Source: Micromonospora sp. WMMD961
GTDB taxonomy: Bacteria > Actinomycetota > Actinomycetes > Mycobacteriales > Micromonosporaceae
Reading direction: 5' to 3'
Length of the DNA stretch: 64,000 bases
NCBI RefSeq assembly: GCF_029626145.1
Contig: NZ_JARUBJ010000002.1
Span: 3,321,501 to 3,385,500 of the forward strand
Under the pieces are notes generated by a model. The model worked only from the letters and a program-made list of their open reading frames with translations. It did no database searches and was not told the origin of the DNA. Position numbers and translations under genes: made by a program. Of this stretch, positions 34,400-42,077 are shown in pieces. How positions within the stretch are numbered: the stretch's first letter is position 1; every line of letters begins with the position of its first letter.

Positions 34400-34690
34400 G
34401 AGTTTCGCCGCCGAGCCGAACACGACGGCGAAGCTCTCCGGCCTGGTGACCGAGGTGAGCGGTGGCCCCTGGACAGCGGCGGACCTGCGGCCGGCCGTCG
34501 AGCACGCGCTCGACGTGTTCGGGCCGGGCCGGCTGATGTTCGGCTCGGACTGGCGGTGTGTCTGCTCGCCACCTCGTACACCCGCTGGGTGCGGGTCCTC
34601 GGCGATCTGCTGGACCCACTGGCCGACGACGAGCGTGCGGCGATCTGGCGGCGGACAGCCTGCCGGGAGTACCGGCTTACGGCGTCGTGA
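34400..34690 (+). pseudogene. Remnant of an L-fuconolactonase-type amidohydrolase (COG3618)
   Basis: C-terminal piece of a metal-dependent lactonase. Residues NTTAKLSGLVTEV, ADLRPAVEHALDVFGPGRL and MFGSDW read in one frame to about 34553; the rest, VCLLATSYTRWVRVLGDLLD to TACREYRLTAS, reads in another frame to the stop at 34690. The family consensus GSDWPVCLLA shows that one base (a C of the Pro codon) is missing near 34554. The N-terminal two thirds, with the metal-binding His residues, is absent. It lies beside L-fucose pathway genes, so it probably once supplied the lactonase step. Confidence 0.75.
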
Positions 34691-35182
34691 TCCGGCAGCG
34701 GCTCGCGGGCTGTGCCGTCGGCAGGTCTCGGCGAGACGGCCGTGCCCGCGACCGCCTCCGGGCATAGGATGTTATCGATAACATGCTCGCGTTGATCCAC
34801 CGGAAGGTGCGAGGTGCGCATGGTCGTTGGGGCCGGACTCGCCGATCCGGTGTGGACCGTCGCTGGCCGATTGTCCGCCGGTCGCACGTCGGGCGGTCGG
34901 GTCCGTGCCACTCGGCCGCAGTTGTGCCGTTGTGATCAGACCTATGCGTCGGGCGGCGCTGGTAACGATGACAAAACATGGTTGTAAGACCTTGGCAACG
35001 CGCATTGGCGCATGGCATGGTAACGGCTGATCAAGGAAAACATCTGATCTATCGTCACGGTGAGGCAGGTTCAGGCCAGGCCCTCTCCTCTCTTGGGAGG
35101 CTCGGTCGCTCATAGGTGCTCGGCACCACGACGGGTCCTCCGTCGAGTGCTGGCCCCACGCTTGGGGAGGTCAGGTCCGACG
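34691..35182. other. Intergenic region with a 16-bp palindrome upstream of the sugar transporter
   Basis: It contains the perfect palindrome ATGTTATCGATAACAT at 34769-34784, with the CG centre of LacI-type operators, although no lacI gene is near. A 55-codon plus-strand frame at 34820-34987 begins after GAGGTGCGC but resembles nothing I know, so it is not called. The 10-mer CATCTGATCT at 35041-35050 is shared with the fuconate dehydratase promoter. No clear -35/-10 pair was found. Confidence 0.5.
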
Positions 35183-36190
35183 ATGAGTACCGTCGAGGCA
35201 TCCGCCGGCACGCAGCGCGGCGAACTCGCTGACTGGTTCCGGGAGCGGATCTCCCACGCCGTCTCCGAGTTCACCGCCGCCACCGCGTTGGTCGTCCTGT
35301 TCGTCGCGTTGACCTTCGCGAGCCCCTACTTCCTGACGGCGGACAACCTCTTCAACATCGGGGCACAGACGGCGGTGATCGCCATCATCGCCACGGCGCA
35401 GACGATGATCATCATCACGAAGGGCATCGACCTGTCCGTGGGGTCGGTGGCCGCGCTCGCCGGCGTGCTGGGCGCGATGGTCGTCCGCGACCTCGGCTTC
35501 TCCCTCTGGGCCGCGACGGCGGTCGCGATCGGCGTCGGCGCACTGGCCGGGCTGTTGAACGGGCTGCTGGTGACGGCGGCCCGGATACCGCCGTTCATCG
35601 CGACGCTGGGCACGATGTCCGTCGGCCGCGGTCTCGTCTTCATCATCACCGGCGCGGTCGGCGTCTACGGCCTGCCCCGGTCGTTCCAGCTGCTGGGCAA
35701 CGGAGAGATCATCGGTGTTCCGTTCGCCGTCGTGATCACCGTCCTCGTGGCCGTCGGGGTCGCCTTCCTGCTCTCGCAGACCCGCTTCGGTCAGTACACC
35801 TACGCGATGGGCTCCAACCTGGAGGCCGCGCGCCGCTCCGGCATCCGGGTGGGACGTCACCTGACCGGGGTGTACGTGCTGGCGGGCGTGCTGGTCGGGC
35901 TCGGTGGCATGATCGCCGCCTCCCGCGTCAACTCCGGCCAGCCGAACTACGGGATCTCGCTGGAGCTCGACGTGATCGCCGCCGCGGTCATCGGCGGAGC
36001 CAGCCTTTTCGGGGGCCAGGGTCGGATCGTCGGGACGATCATCGGTGCCTTCCTCATCGCCCTGGTGCGCAACGGGGCCGTCCTGCTCGACATCAGCATC
36101 CACTACCAGCAGGTGATCGTCGGCCTGATCATCTGGGCCGCCGTCTACTTCGACCAGTACCGCCGCCGGCGGCTGGAATCGCGGGGTTGA
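35183..36190 (+). CDS. Sugar ABC transporter permease (ribose/fructose RbsC/FrcC type)
   Basis: Inner-membrane permease of 335 residues with about ten hydrophobic segments. Family landmarks: TAQTMIIITKGIDLSVGSVAALAGVLGA near residue 75, LLVTAARIPPFIATLGTMSVGRG, and GYTYAMGSN-type EAA-like loop (here QYTYAMGSNLEAARRSGI). ATG 35183 follows AGGT at 7 nt. First gene of a permease-receptor-ATPase unit; since genes of L-fucose oxidation follow directly, L-fucose or a related 6-deoxy or pentose sugar is the likely cargo (inference). Confidence 0.9.
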   Translation: MSTVEASAGTQRGELADWFRERISHAVSEFTAATALVVLFVALTFASPYFLTADNLFNIGAQTAVIAIIATAQTMIIITKGIDLSVGSVAALAGVLGAMVVRDLGFSLWAATAVAIGVGALAGLLNGLLVTAARIPPFIATLGTMSVGRGLVFIITGAVGVYGLPRSFQLLGNGEIIGVPFAVVITVLVAVGVAFLLSQTRFGQYTYAMGSNLEAARRSGIRVGRHLTGVYVLAGVLVGLGGMIAASRVNSGQPNYGISLELDVIAAAVIGGASLFGGQGRIVGTIIGAFLIALVRNGAVLLDISIHYQQVIVGLIIWAAVYFDQYRRRRLESRG

Positions 36191-36230
36191 CATGCCATTC
36201 CACGAGTCCGAACGAGGAAGGACACACACC

Positions 36231-37283
36231 ATGGCACACACCACCACCAGCCGACCGGAGCGCAAGCCCCTCCTGCGTGCACAGGCCATCCTGGCCGCGG
36301 TCGCGGCCACCGCACTGCTCAGCGCCTGCGGCGGCGTCGAGGTCCGGGACGGCGGAGACGGCGCGACCAAGGACGCGAGCGGCCCGTTGAAGCTCGCCGT
36401 CGTACCGAAGGCCGTCGGAGCCGACTACTGGAACACGGTGAAGGCGGGCGCGGAGTGTGCCGCGCAGCGCGCGGGGGACGTCACCGTCCAGTGGGACGGG
36501 GTGACCACCGAGACCGACGTCGAGGGCCAGGTCAACCTGATCCAGAACTTCGTCACCAAGAAGGTCGACGGCATCGTCTACGCGGCCACCGACTCCAGCG
36601 CGCTGGCGCCGGCCACCGACCAGGCGCTCGCCGCCAACATCCCGGTCGCGATGATCGACTCCGGCACCAGCCCGCAGCCGTCGGGCGTGCCGCTCTTCGC
36701 CACCGACAACCGCGCGTCGGCGACCGAGGCGGCGAAGCTGCTTGCCACCGAGTTGGGCCCCGGCAACCACGACGTGGCCCTGGTCGAGTTCCAGCCCGGG
36801 TCGCAGACCAACACCGAGCGGGTCGACGGCTTCAAGGCCGGCCTCGCCCAGTTCCCCAACCTGAAGCTGGTCGGCCAGCAGCCCAGCCGCAGTGACGTCA
36901 ACGAGGCGCGGCGGGTCACCGAGAACATCCTCACCGCCAACCCCAACCTCAAGGGCATCTTCGCGGCCAACGAGCCGAGTGTGCTCGGCGCCGCGCAGGC
37001 CATCCAGGCGGCGGGCAAGTCGGGCAAGGTGGTCATCATCGGTTGGGACGCCGCCCCCGACGAGGTGGCCGGGCTGCGCAGCGGTCAGATCTCAGCGCTG
37101 GTCGTGCAGAACCCGTTCAAGATGGGCTACTTCGGCGTCGACAAGATGGTCAAGCACCTCCGGGACAAGGCACCACTGGCGTCGGCCGACACCGGCGTCA
37201 CGTTCGTCACCAAGGAGAACATCGACTCGGCGGAGATCAAGGCGGTGCTCGAGCCCAGCTGCGCCAACCCTCCGGTGCAGTGA
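36231..37283 (+). CDS. Sugar ABC transporter substrate-binding lipoprotein
   Basis: Lipid-anchored receptor of 350 residues. Signal peptide with lipobox ALLSAC (Cys about residue 34). RbsB-like fold: LKLAVVPKAVGADYWNTVKAG, QNFVTKKVDGIVYAATDSSAL, IPVAMIDSG, GPGNHDVALVEF, ANEPSVLGAAQAIQAAG and VVIIGWDAAPDEVAGLRSGQ. The start ATG 36231 is chosen because the signal peptide begins there and GAGGAAGGA lies about 10 nt upstream. Its stop overlaps the start of the ATPase gene (TGATG). Confidence 0.92.
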   Translation: MAHTTTSRPERKPLLRAQAILAAVAATALLSACGGVEVRDGGDGATKDASGPLKLAVVPKAVGADYWNTVKAGAECAAQRAGDVTVQWDGVTTETDVEGQVNLIQNFVTKKVDGIVYAATDSSALAPATDQALAANIPVAMIDSGTSPQPSGVPLFATDNRASATEAAKLLATELGPGNHDVALVEFQPGSQTNTERVDGFKAGLAQFPNLKLVGQQPSRSDVNEARRVTENILTANPNLKGIFAANEPSVLGAAQAIQAAGKSGKVVIIGWDAAPDEVAGLRSGQISALVVQNPFKMGYFGVDKMVKHLRDKAPLASADTGVTFVTKENIDSAEIKAVLEPSCANPPVQ

Positions 37284-38101
37284 TGGGCGCGACTCCAACG
37301 GCCACCGCCGACGCCGGCGAGTTGCCGTCCGCCGGGGACCCGCCGGTCCTGGAGGCCCGCGGCATCGTCAAGCGCTTCGGACACGTCGAGGCGTTGCGTG
37401 GAGCCGACTTCACGGTCCACCGAGGTGAGGTCGTCGCGTTGATCGGCGACAACGGCGCGGGGAAGAGCACTCTGATCAAGACGCTCTCCGGTGTGCACCC
37501 GCCGGACGAGGGCGAGATCCTGGTGGGTGGTCGTCCGGTGCGGTTCTCGACCCCGGTCGACGCCCGCCGAGCGGGGGTGGAGACGGTCTACCAGGATCTT
37601 GCCGTCGCCGACGACCTCAGCGTGGCCGCCAACCTGTATCTCGGCCGGGAGATCCTGCGCTCCGGACCGCTCGGTCGGCTGGGGCTGCTGGACAAGCGCG
37701 CCATGCGGCAGGGCGCCGCCGCGGCCCTCGACGAACTCGGTGTGCGGATCCCGCGGGTCACCACCCCGATCGCCATGTTGTCCGGTGGGCAACGGCAGTG
37801 CGTCGCGGTGGCCCGCGCCATCATCTGGGCGACCAACGTGGTCATCCTCGACGAACCCACCGCGGCGCTCGGGGTGGTCCAGACCGGGCGGGTCCTCGAC
37901 GTCGTCCGGCGCGCCCGCGACGCCGGCATGTCGGTGGTGCTGGTGAGCCACAACATGCCGCAGGTGCTCGACATCGCCGACCGGGTCGAGGTGCTGCGCC
38001 TCGGTCGCCGTGCGGCCCAACTCCGCGCCGACGAGGTCACCACCGACGACCTCGTCGCAGCGATGACCGGGAGCACCAGCGCGGAACGGGACGAGCGGTG
38101 A
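37283..38101 (+). CDS. Sugar ABC transporter ATP-binding protein (single-domain FrcA type)
   Basis: Cytoplasmic ATPase of 272 residues; one nucleotide-binding domain rather than the tandem RbsA/AraG form. Walker A GDNGAGKST, Q-loop VYQDLAVADDLSV, signature LSGGQRQCVAVARAI, Walker B VVILDEPTAAL, H-loop VLVSHNM. Residues after the Walker A (IKTLSGVHPPDEGEI) match the CUT2 sugar-importer subgroup. Starts at ATG 37283 within a TGATG overlap, so it is coupled to the receptor gene. Confidence 0.93.
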   Translation: MGATPTATADAGELPSAGDPPVLEARGIVKRFGHVEALRGADFTVHRGEVVALIGDNGAGKSTLIKTLSGVHPPDEGEILVGGRPVRFSTPVDARRAGVETVYQDLAVADDLSVAANLYLGREILRSGPLGRLGLLDKRAMRQGAAAALDELGVRIPRVTTPIAMLSGGQRQCVAVARAIIWATNVVILDEPTAALGVVQTGRVLDVVRRARDAGMSVVLVSHNMPQVLDIADRVEVLRLGRRAAQLRADEVTTDDLVAAMTGSTSAERDER

Positions 38102-38141
38102 CGGCGGACAGCCTGGCCGACGGCGACGGTTGGCGCGGCCG

Positions 38142-39140
38142 ATGACAGGTCCCCTCGGTCGACGGACCACCCTGGACGCCGCTCGCCCGCCGCTGCGGCT
38201 GGGCGCGCTGGGCTTCGGTGCCTCGCAGGGCGGCAACCTCTACCGGACGACGTCGGACGAGGAGTTCGCCGCCGCCGTGGACACCGCGTGGGCAGGTGGC
38301 ATCCGATACTTCGACACCGCGCCGCACTACGGGCTCGGCCTGTCCGAACGGCGTCTGGGTGCCGCCCTCCGGTCCCGCCCGCGTGCCGAGTACGTGGTGT
38401 CCACCAAGGTCGGTCGGCTGCTCGTGCCCTCGCCGGAGACCGCGCACCTGCGTGACCCGCAGGGGTTCGACGTGCCCGCAGATCACCGCCGGGTCTGGGA
38501 CTTCAGCCGCGACGGCGTACACCGCTCGGTGGAGGCGAGCCTTCGGCGCACCGGCCTGGACCGGATCGACGTGGTGTATCTGCACGACCCGGACGACCAT
38601 TGGGAGCAGGCCGCGTACGAGGCGGTGCCGGCGTTGGTGGAGCTGCGCGAGCAGGGTGTGGTCGGCGCGATCGGTGCGGGAATGAACCAGTCCGCGATGC
38701 TGGCCCGGTTCGTGGCCGAGACCGACGTGGACGTGGTGATGTGCGCCGGCCGGTACACGCTGTTGGAGCAGGGCGCGTTGACCGACCTGTTGCCCGCCGC
38801 GCAGGCCCGCCGCGTCGGAGTGGTGATCGCCGGGGCCTACAACTCCGGGTTGCTGGCCCGGGACCTGCCGCCGAGCGACGCCGCCTACAACTACCAGCGG
38901 GCGCCGGTGGAGGTGGTCGGTCAGGCCCGCCGGATCGCCCGGGTCTGCCAGGCGTACGGAGTCACGCTGCCCCAGGCGGCGTTGGCGTTCGTCCGTCGGC
39001 ACCCGGCCGTGGTCTCGACGGTGGTCGGCGTACGGAACGCGGTCCAGGTGACCGAGACCCTGCGCCGCTTCGACGCCGACGTCCCGGACCAGCTCTGGGT
39101 GGCGCTGTACGAGGCGGGGCTGCTCGACGTGCAGCCGTGA
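38142..39140 (+). CDS. Aldo/keto reductase, probable L-fucose (D-threo-aldose) dehydrogenase
   Basis: NAD(P)-dependent oxidoreductase of 332 residues. TIM-barrel AKR landmarks: LGFGASQGGNLY, GIRYFDTAPHYGLGLSERRLG (catalytic Asp and Tyr), VVSTKVGRLL (Lys), VVYLHDPDD (His), and the coenzyme loop near VVSTVVGVRNAVQVTETL. This subgroup (D-threo-aldose 1-dehydrogenase/pyridoxal dehydrogenase-like) oxidises L-fucose or D-arabinose to the lactone, the first step of the oxidative pathway whose dehydratase is encoded nearby. ATG 38142 lies 41 bp after the ATPase stop and has only a weak ribosome site, so coupling is likely. Confidence 0.85.
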   Translation: MTGPLGRRTTLDAARPPLRLGALGFGASQGGNLYRTTSDEEFAAAVDTAWAGGIRYFDTAPHYGLGLSERRLGAALRSRPRAEYVVSTKVGRLLVPSPETAHLRDPQGFDVPADHRRVWDFSRDGVHRSVEASLRRTGLDRIDVVYLHDPDDHWEQAAYEAVPALVELREQGVVGAIGAGMNQSAMLARFVAETDVDVVMCAGRYTLLEQGALTDLLPAAQARRVGVVIAGAYNSGLLARDLPPSDAAYNYQRAPVEVVGQARRIARVCQAYGVTLPQAALAFVRRHPAVVSTVVGVRNAVQVTETLRRFDADVPDQLWVALYEAGLLDVQP

Positions 39141-39150
39141 GGGGCGACGG

Positions 39151-39873
39151 TCAGGAGCGTGTCGTCTCGGTGGTCGCGTCCGCGTCGTCGGGCGACCCCA
39201 GCAGGGACTCCTCCACACCGATCAGGTGGTTGGCCATCCGGGTGCGGGCCCGCTCCGGATCGCGGGCCACCAGGGCCTTCAGGATCGCCACGTGTTCGTC
39301 ATGGGTACGCCGGTCCGCGCCCTCCTCGTGCAGGCTCCGCCAGAGCCGCCCGCGGATGGTGCGTCCGGCGAAGGCCTCGATCAAGCCGACCAGAACCGGG
39401 TTCTCGGCGTGCACGGCGATGATCCGGTGGAAGGCGATGTCGATCTCGAGGATGCGTTCGTGGTCCTGCGGTTTCTGGCCGACCATCCGGGCCGCCTCGT
39501 CGAGGAGTTCCCCCGCCTGGGCGAGGGCCTCGTCGGTGATCCTGGTCGCGGCCAGCCGGGCTGCCTCGCACTCCAGCAGCCGCCGGACGGTGTGGATGTG
39601 CCGCGGGTCGCCCTGACCCTGGAAGTCCACCACGAAGCCCATCGGGGCCAGCAGTTGTGGCGCGTCGAGGTTGGTGACGTAGGTGCCGTCGCCCTGACGG
39701 ATGTTGACGATCCCGAGGATCGACAGGGCCGACATCCCCTCGCGCAGCGAGCCGCGGGAGACGCCGAGCGACTCGGCGAGGTCCTTCTCGATCGGCAGTC
39801 GGTCCCCGGGCTTGAACTTTCCGTCCAGGATCATCCGCTTGATGCCGTTGACCACTTCGTCAGTGCGAGACAT
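39151..39873 (-). CDS. GntR/FadR-family (FCD) transcriptional regulator of the fucose locus
   Basis: 240-residue repressor. N-terminal winged helix: DEVVNGIKRMILDGKFKPGD, LPIEKDLAESLGVSRGSLRE, then the wing LGIVNIRQGDGTYV. C-terminal FCD effector domain with metal/ligand residues in EIDIAFHRIIAVHAENPVL and RTHDEHVAILKALVARD (His residues conserved). ATG 39873 follows AGGGGG at 4 nt; the upstream extension is rejected. It lies 7 bp after the fuconate dehydratase gene, so it is the second gene of that unit, and is convergent with the sugar transporter operon. The likely effector is fuconate or a keto-deoxy acid (inference). Confidence 0.9.
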   Translation of the reverse strand: MSRTDEVVNGIKRMILDGKFKPGDRLPIEKDLAESLGVSRGSLREGMSALSILGIVNIRQGDGTYVTNLDAPQLLAPMGFVVDFQGQGDPRHIHTVRRLLECEAARLAATRITDEALAQAGELLDEAARMVGQKPQDHERILEIDIAFHRIIAVHAENPVLVGLIEAFAGRTIRGRLWRSLHEEGADRRTHDEHVAILKALVARDPERARTRMANHLIGVEESLLGSPDDADATTETTRS

Positions 39874-39880
39874 GATCCCC

Positions 39881-41278
39881 CTAGCGGCCGGCGGGGGTGG
39901 CCTTCCCACCCGCGATCACGTACGCCGCCTCCGGAGATGACACGGTAGTCGGGTCTGCCGCCGCCCAGTAGTGGCCGTCCGGAAACCGGTAGAGCGCGAT
40001 CGACTCGGTGCGCATCCGGGTGGAGTAGCCGGGCTGGTCCGGCAGGACGTAACCGCTGCCCGAGCCGGTGTCGCGGATGACGCACGGGTCGGTGAAGTGC
40101 TCGTGCAGGTGGTCGACGAACTCGGTGACCCGGTTGGTGAGATCTCCCGACACCGCGACGTAGTCGAGCACCGACACGTGTTGGACCATCTCGCACAGCC
40201 CGACGCCGCCGGCGTGCGGGCAGACCGGGATGTCGAACTTCGCGGCGAGGAGCAGCACGGCGACGATCTCGTTGATGCTGGCCAGTCGGCCGGTGTCCAG
40301 TTGGCAGAAGTCGATGGCTCCGGCCTGGAACAGTTGCTTGAACATCACCCGGTTGTGGCAGTGCTCGCCGGTGGCGACGCCGATCGGGGCGACGGCCCGG
40401 CGGACGGCCGCGTGGCCCAGGATGTCGTCCGGGCTGGTCGGCTCCTCGATCCACAGCGGCGTGAACCGGGCGAGGGCCGTGACCCACTCGATGGCCTGGC
40501 CGACGTCCCACACCTGGTTGGCGTCGATCATCAGGTTGCGGTCCGGGCCGAGGATCTCCCGGGCGATCGCGCACCGGCGGATGTCGTCGTCGAGGTTGGC
40601 GCCCACCTTGAGCTTGACGTAGCCGTAGCCGCTGTCGACCGCTTCCTGACACAACCGGCGCAGCTTGTCGTCGCCGTAGCCGAGCCAGCCGGCCGAGGTG
40701 GTGTAGGCGGGGTAGCCGGTCCGGTCGAGCTCGGCGAGGCGGTCGGCCTTGGTGCTCTCCTTGGCCCGCAGGATGGCCAGTGCCTCGTCCCGGGTCAGCG
40801 CGTCGGACAGGTAGCGCAGGTCCGCGATGTCGACGAGTTGCTCGGGGGACATGTCCACCAGCAGGCGCCACAACGGCTTGTCGGCGAGCCGGGCGACCAG
40901 ATCCCACGAGGCGTTCAGCACGGCCGCGAGCGAGAGGTGGACGACGCCCTTCTCGGGCCCGAGCCAGCGCAGTTGCGAGTCGGACGTGAGGAGGCGGTAG
41001 ACCGCCCCCATGTCGGCGGCCATCGTCGCCACGTCCAGACCCACGAGGTTCTGTGCCTGGTGGACCGCCGCGGCGGCGACGATGTCGTTGCCCCGACCGA
41101 TGGTGAAGGTCAGGCCGTGGCCCGCGAGCGGCGCGCCCACGCTGTCGGTGCCGTCGGTGTGTAGGACGACATAGGCCGCCGAGTAGTCGCCGTCCTTGTT
41201 CATGGCGTCTGACCCGTCAGCGGTCAGTGAGGTGGGGAAGCGGACGTCCTCGACGGTGACGGCAGTGATCTGCGGCAT
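39881..41278 (-). CDS. L-fuconate dehydratase (enolase superfamily)
   Basis: Mg2+-dependent dehydratase of 465 residues that converts L-fuconate to 2-keto-3-deoxy-L-fuconate. The highly specific N-terminus VEDVRFPTSLTADGSDAMNK and GHGLTFTIGRGNDI is diagnostic of FucD rather than other mandelate-racemase relatives. Further motifs: YVKLKVGANLDDD (catalytic Lys), metal ligands in NLMIDANQVWDV, WIEEPTSPDD and GVATGEHCHNRV, and the His-Asp region FDIPVCPHAGGVGLCE. GAGGAGC precedes the ATG. It has its own promoter (41322-41351) and is followed by the FadR-type regulator gene. Confidence 0.93.
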   Translation of the reverse strand: MPQITAVTVEDVRFPTSLTADGSDAMNKDGDYSAAYVVLHTDGTDSVGAPLAGHGLTFTIGRGNDIVAAAAVHQAQNLVGLDVATMAADMGAVYRLLTSDSQLRWLGPEKGVVHLSLAAVLNASWDLVARLADKPLWRLLVDMSPEQLVDIADLRYLSDALTRDEALAILRAKESTKADRLAELDRTGYPAYTTSAGWLGYGDDKLRRLCQEAVDSGYGYVKLKVGANLDDDIRRCAIAREILGPDRNLMIDANQVWDVGQAIEWVTALARFTPLWIEEPTSPDDILGHAAVRRAVAPIGVATGEHCHNRVMFKQLFQAGAIDFCQLDTGRLASINEIVAVLLLAAKFDIPVCPHAGGVGLCEMVQHVSVLDYVAVSGDLTNRVTEFVDHLHEHFTDPCVIRDTGSGSGYVLPDQPGYSTRMRTESIALYRFPDGHYWAAADPTTVSSPEAAYVIAGGKATPAGR

Positions 41279-41302
41279 GCGCTCCTCGCCCAGCTAGGCC
41301 AA

Positions 41303-41351
41303 AGATCAGATGATCATTCGGAGTATACGGAGGCTGGATCAGGTGCGTCAA
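41303..41351 (-). promoter_or_regulatory. Fuconate dehydratase promoter and candidate FadR-type operator
   Basis: Minus strand: -35 TTGACG (41346-41351), an 18-bp spacer, -10 TATACT (41322-41327). Just downstream, at 41304-41315, is GATCATCTGATC (arms GATCA/TGATC around two bases). The 10-mer CATCTGATCT (41303-41312) also occurs at 35041-35050 before the sugar transporter operon, in the same orientation relative to transcription. Its position over the predicted transcription start suits a repressor. Confidence 0.6.
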
Positions 41352-41701
41352 CGACGTCGATCACCCGCTCGGTGCAAACATCCGACGTTTCTGATCCGGA
41401 CTGGGCCGCTGACGACAAGGGCCCCCGAGGCGGAGCGGTAGGGGCCGGCGTCGGCGGTCGGGTGGGGTTCTGAAGATTGGATGTTCATTCCGGATGGGCA
41501 CATCGACGGCGAATTATGGGCAACGTTCCTTACCTCTGTGGACTCTATACATCACACCTCTGTGGATCGCTGCCGCATACCACCCGGCCCCGGACTGCCG
41601 GTGCCGGCCGCGGACGGCACGACGAGGTCGCGAGAGGAGGTGCGGTCGGGTGACGGTCGTCACCGCTCGGCCGTCGACACGCCGACACCGACATGTGGGG
41701 T
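41352..41701. other. Intergenic region between fucD promoter and nrd promoter
   Basis: No gene is supported here. A plus-strand frame running through 41494-42081 crosses the riboswitch and has no ribosome site or codon bias. An AT-richer patch lies at about 41475-41560. Confidence 0.4.
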
Positions 41702-41732
41702 GTGACAACCGCTGCATCCCTATATATGGTGT
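41702..41732 (+). promoter_or_regulatory. nrdAB promoter with NrdR-like box
   Basis: GTGACA (41702-41707), a 17-bp spacer and TATGGT (41725-41730) form a plausible promoter. The 16-mer ending TATATATGGTGT at 41717-41732 agrees with the published NrdR-box pattern acaCwAtATaTwgtgt at 13 of 16 positions by my alignment and overlaps the -10. A second, upstream box is only weakly suggested near 41688. Confidence 0.55.
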
Positions 41733-41744
41733 CGAGCGCAGCTG

Positions 41745-41935
41745 GTTCGGCCGCTCATCCGGCGCGGTCGAGGCAAGAGGGAACCCGGTGGAAATCCGGG
41801 ACTGTCCCGCAGCGGTGAGTGGGAACGACAGCCGTCATCAGCACTGGGCCACCAAGCGGTCTGGGAAGCGACGGCCAGTAGGAGACCGGCCAACCCGGTC
41901 GCGCCCACGAGTCCGAAGACCTGCCAGCGCGCCGC
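41745..41935 (+). promoter_or_regulatory. Cobalamin riboswitch upstream of nrdAB
   Basis: B12-box core at about 41777-41816: GAGGGAACCCGGTG, AAATCCGGGACTGTCCCGC, AGCGGTGAGTGGG. The 3' element GAGTCCGAAGACCTGCC is at 41909-41925. This is the arrangement known from Streptomyces, where B12 shuts off class Ia ribonucleotide reductase when the B12-dependent class II enzyme can work. It lies about 150 nt before the nrdA start. Confidence 0.92.
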
Positions 41936-42077
41936 GTACCCGCACCCGGGTGGGCGGCGGTCCGAGGCCGCGTGGGACGGCTGACGCCACCCGACCCACG
42001 CCGTACCGGTGTGGCGTCCGTCGGTGTCTGTCTCCTCGCGTCCGGACCACCAGGTCTCGAACTCCGAGGAGCGAGTG

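Noticed and set aside
34820..34987. 55-codon ORF after GAGGTGCGC
   Set aside because: The ribosome site is fair, but the peptide resembles nothing known and lacks codon bias; it may be relic sequence next to the decayed lactonase.
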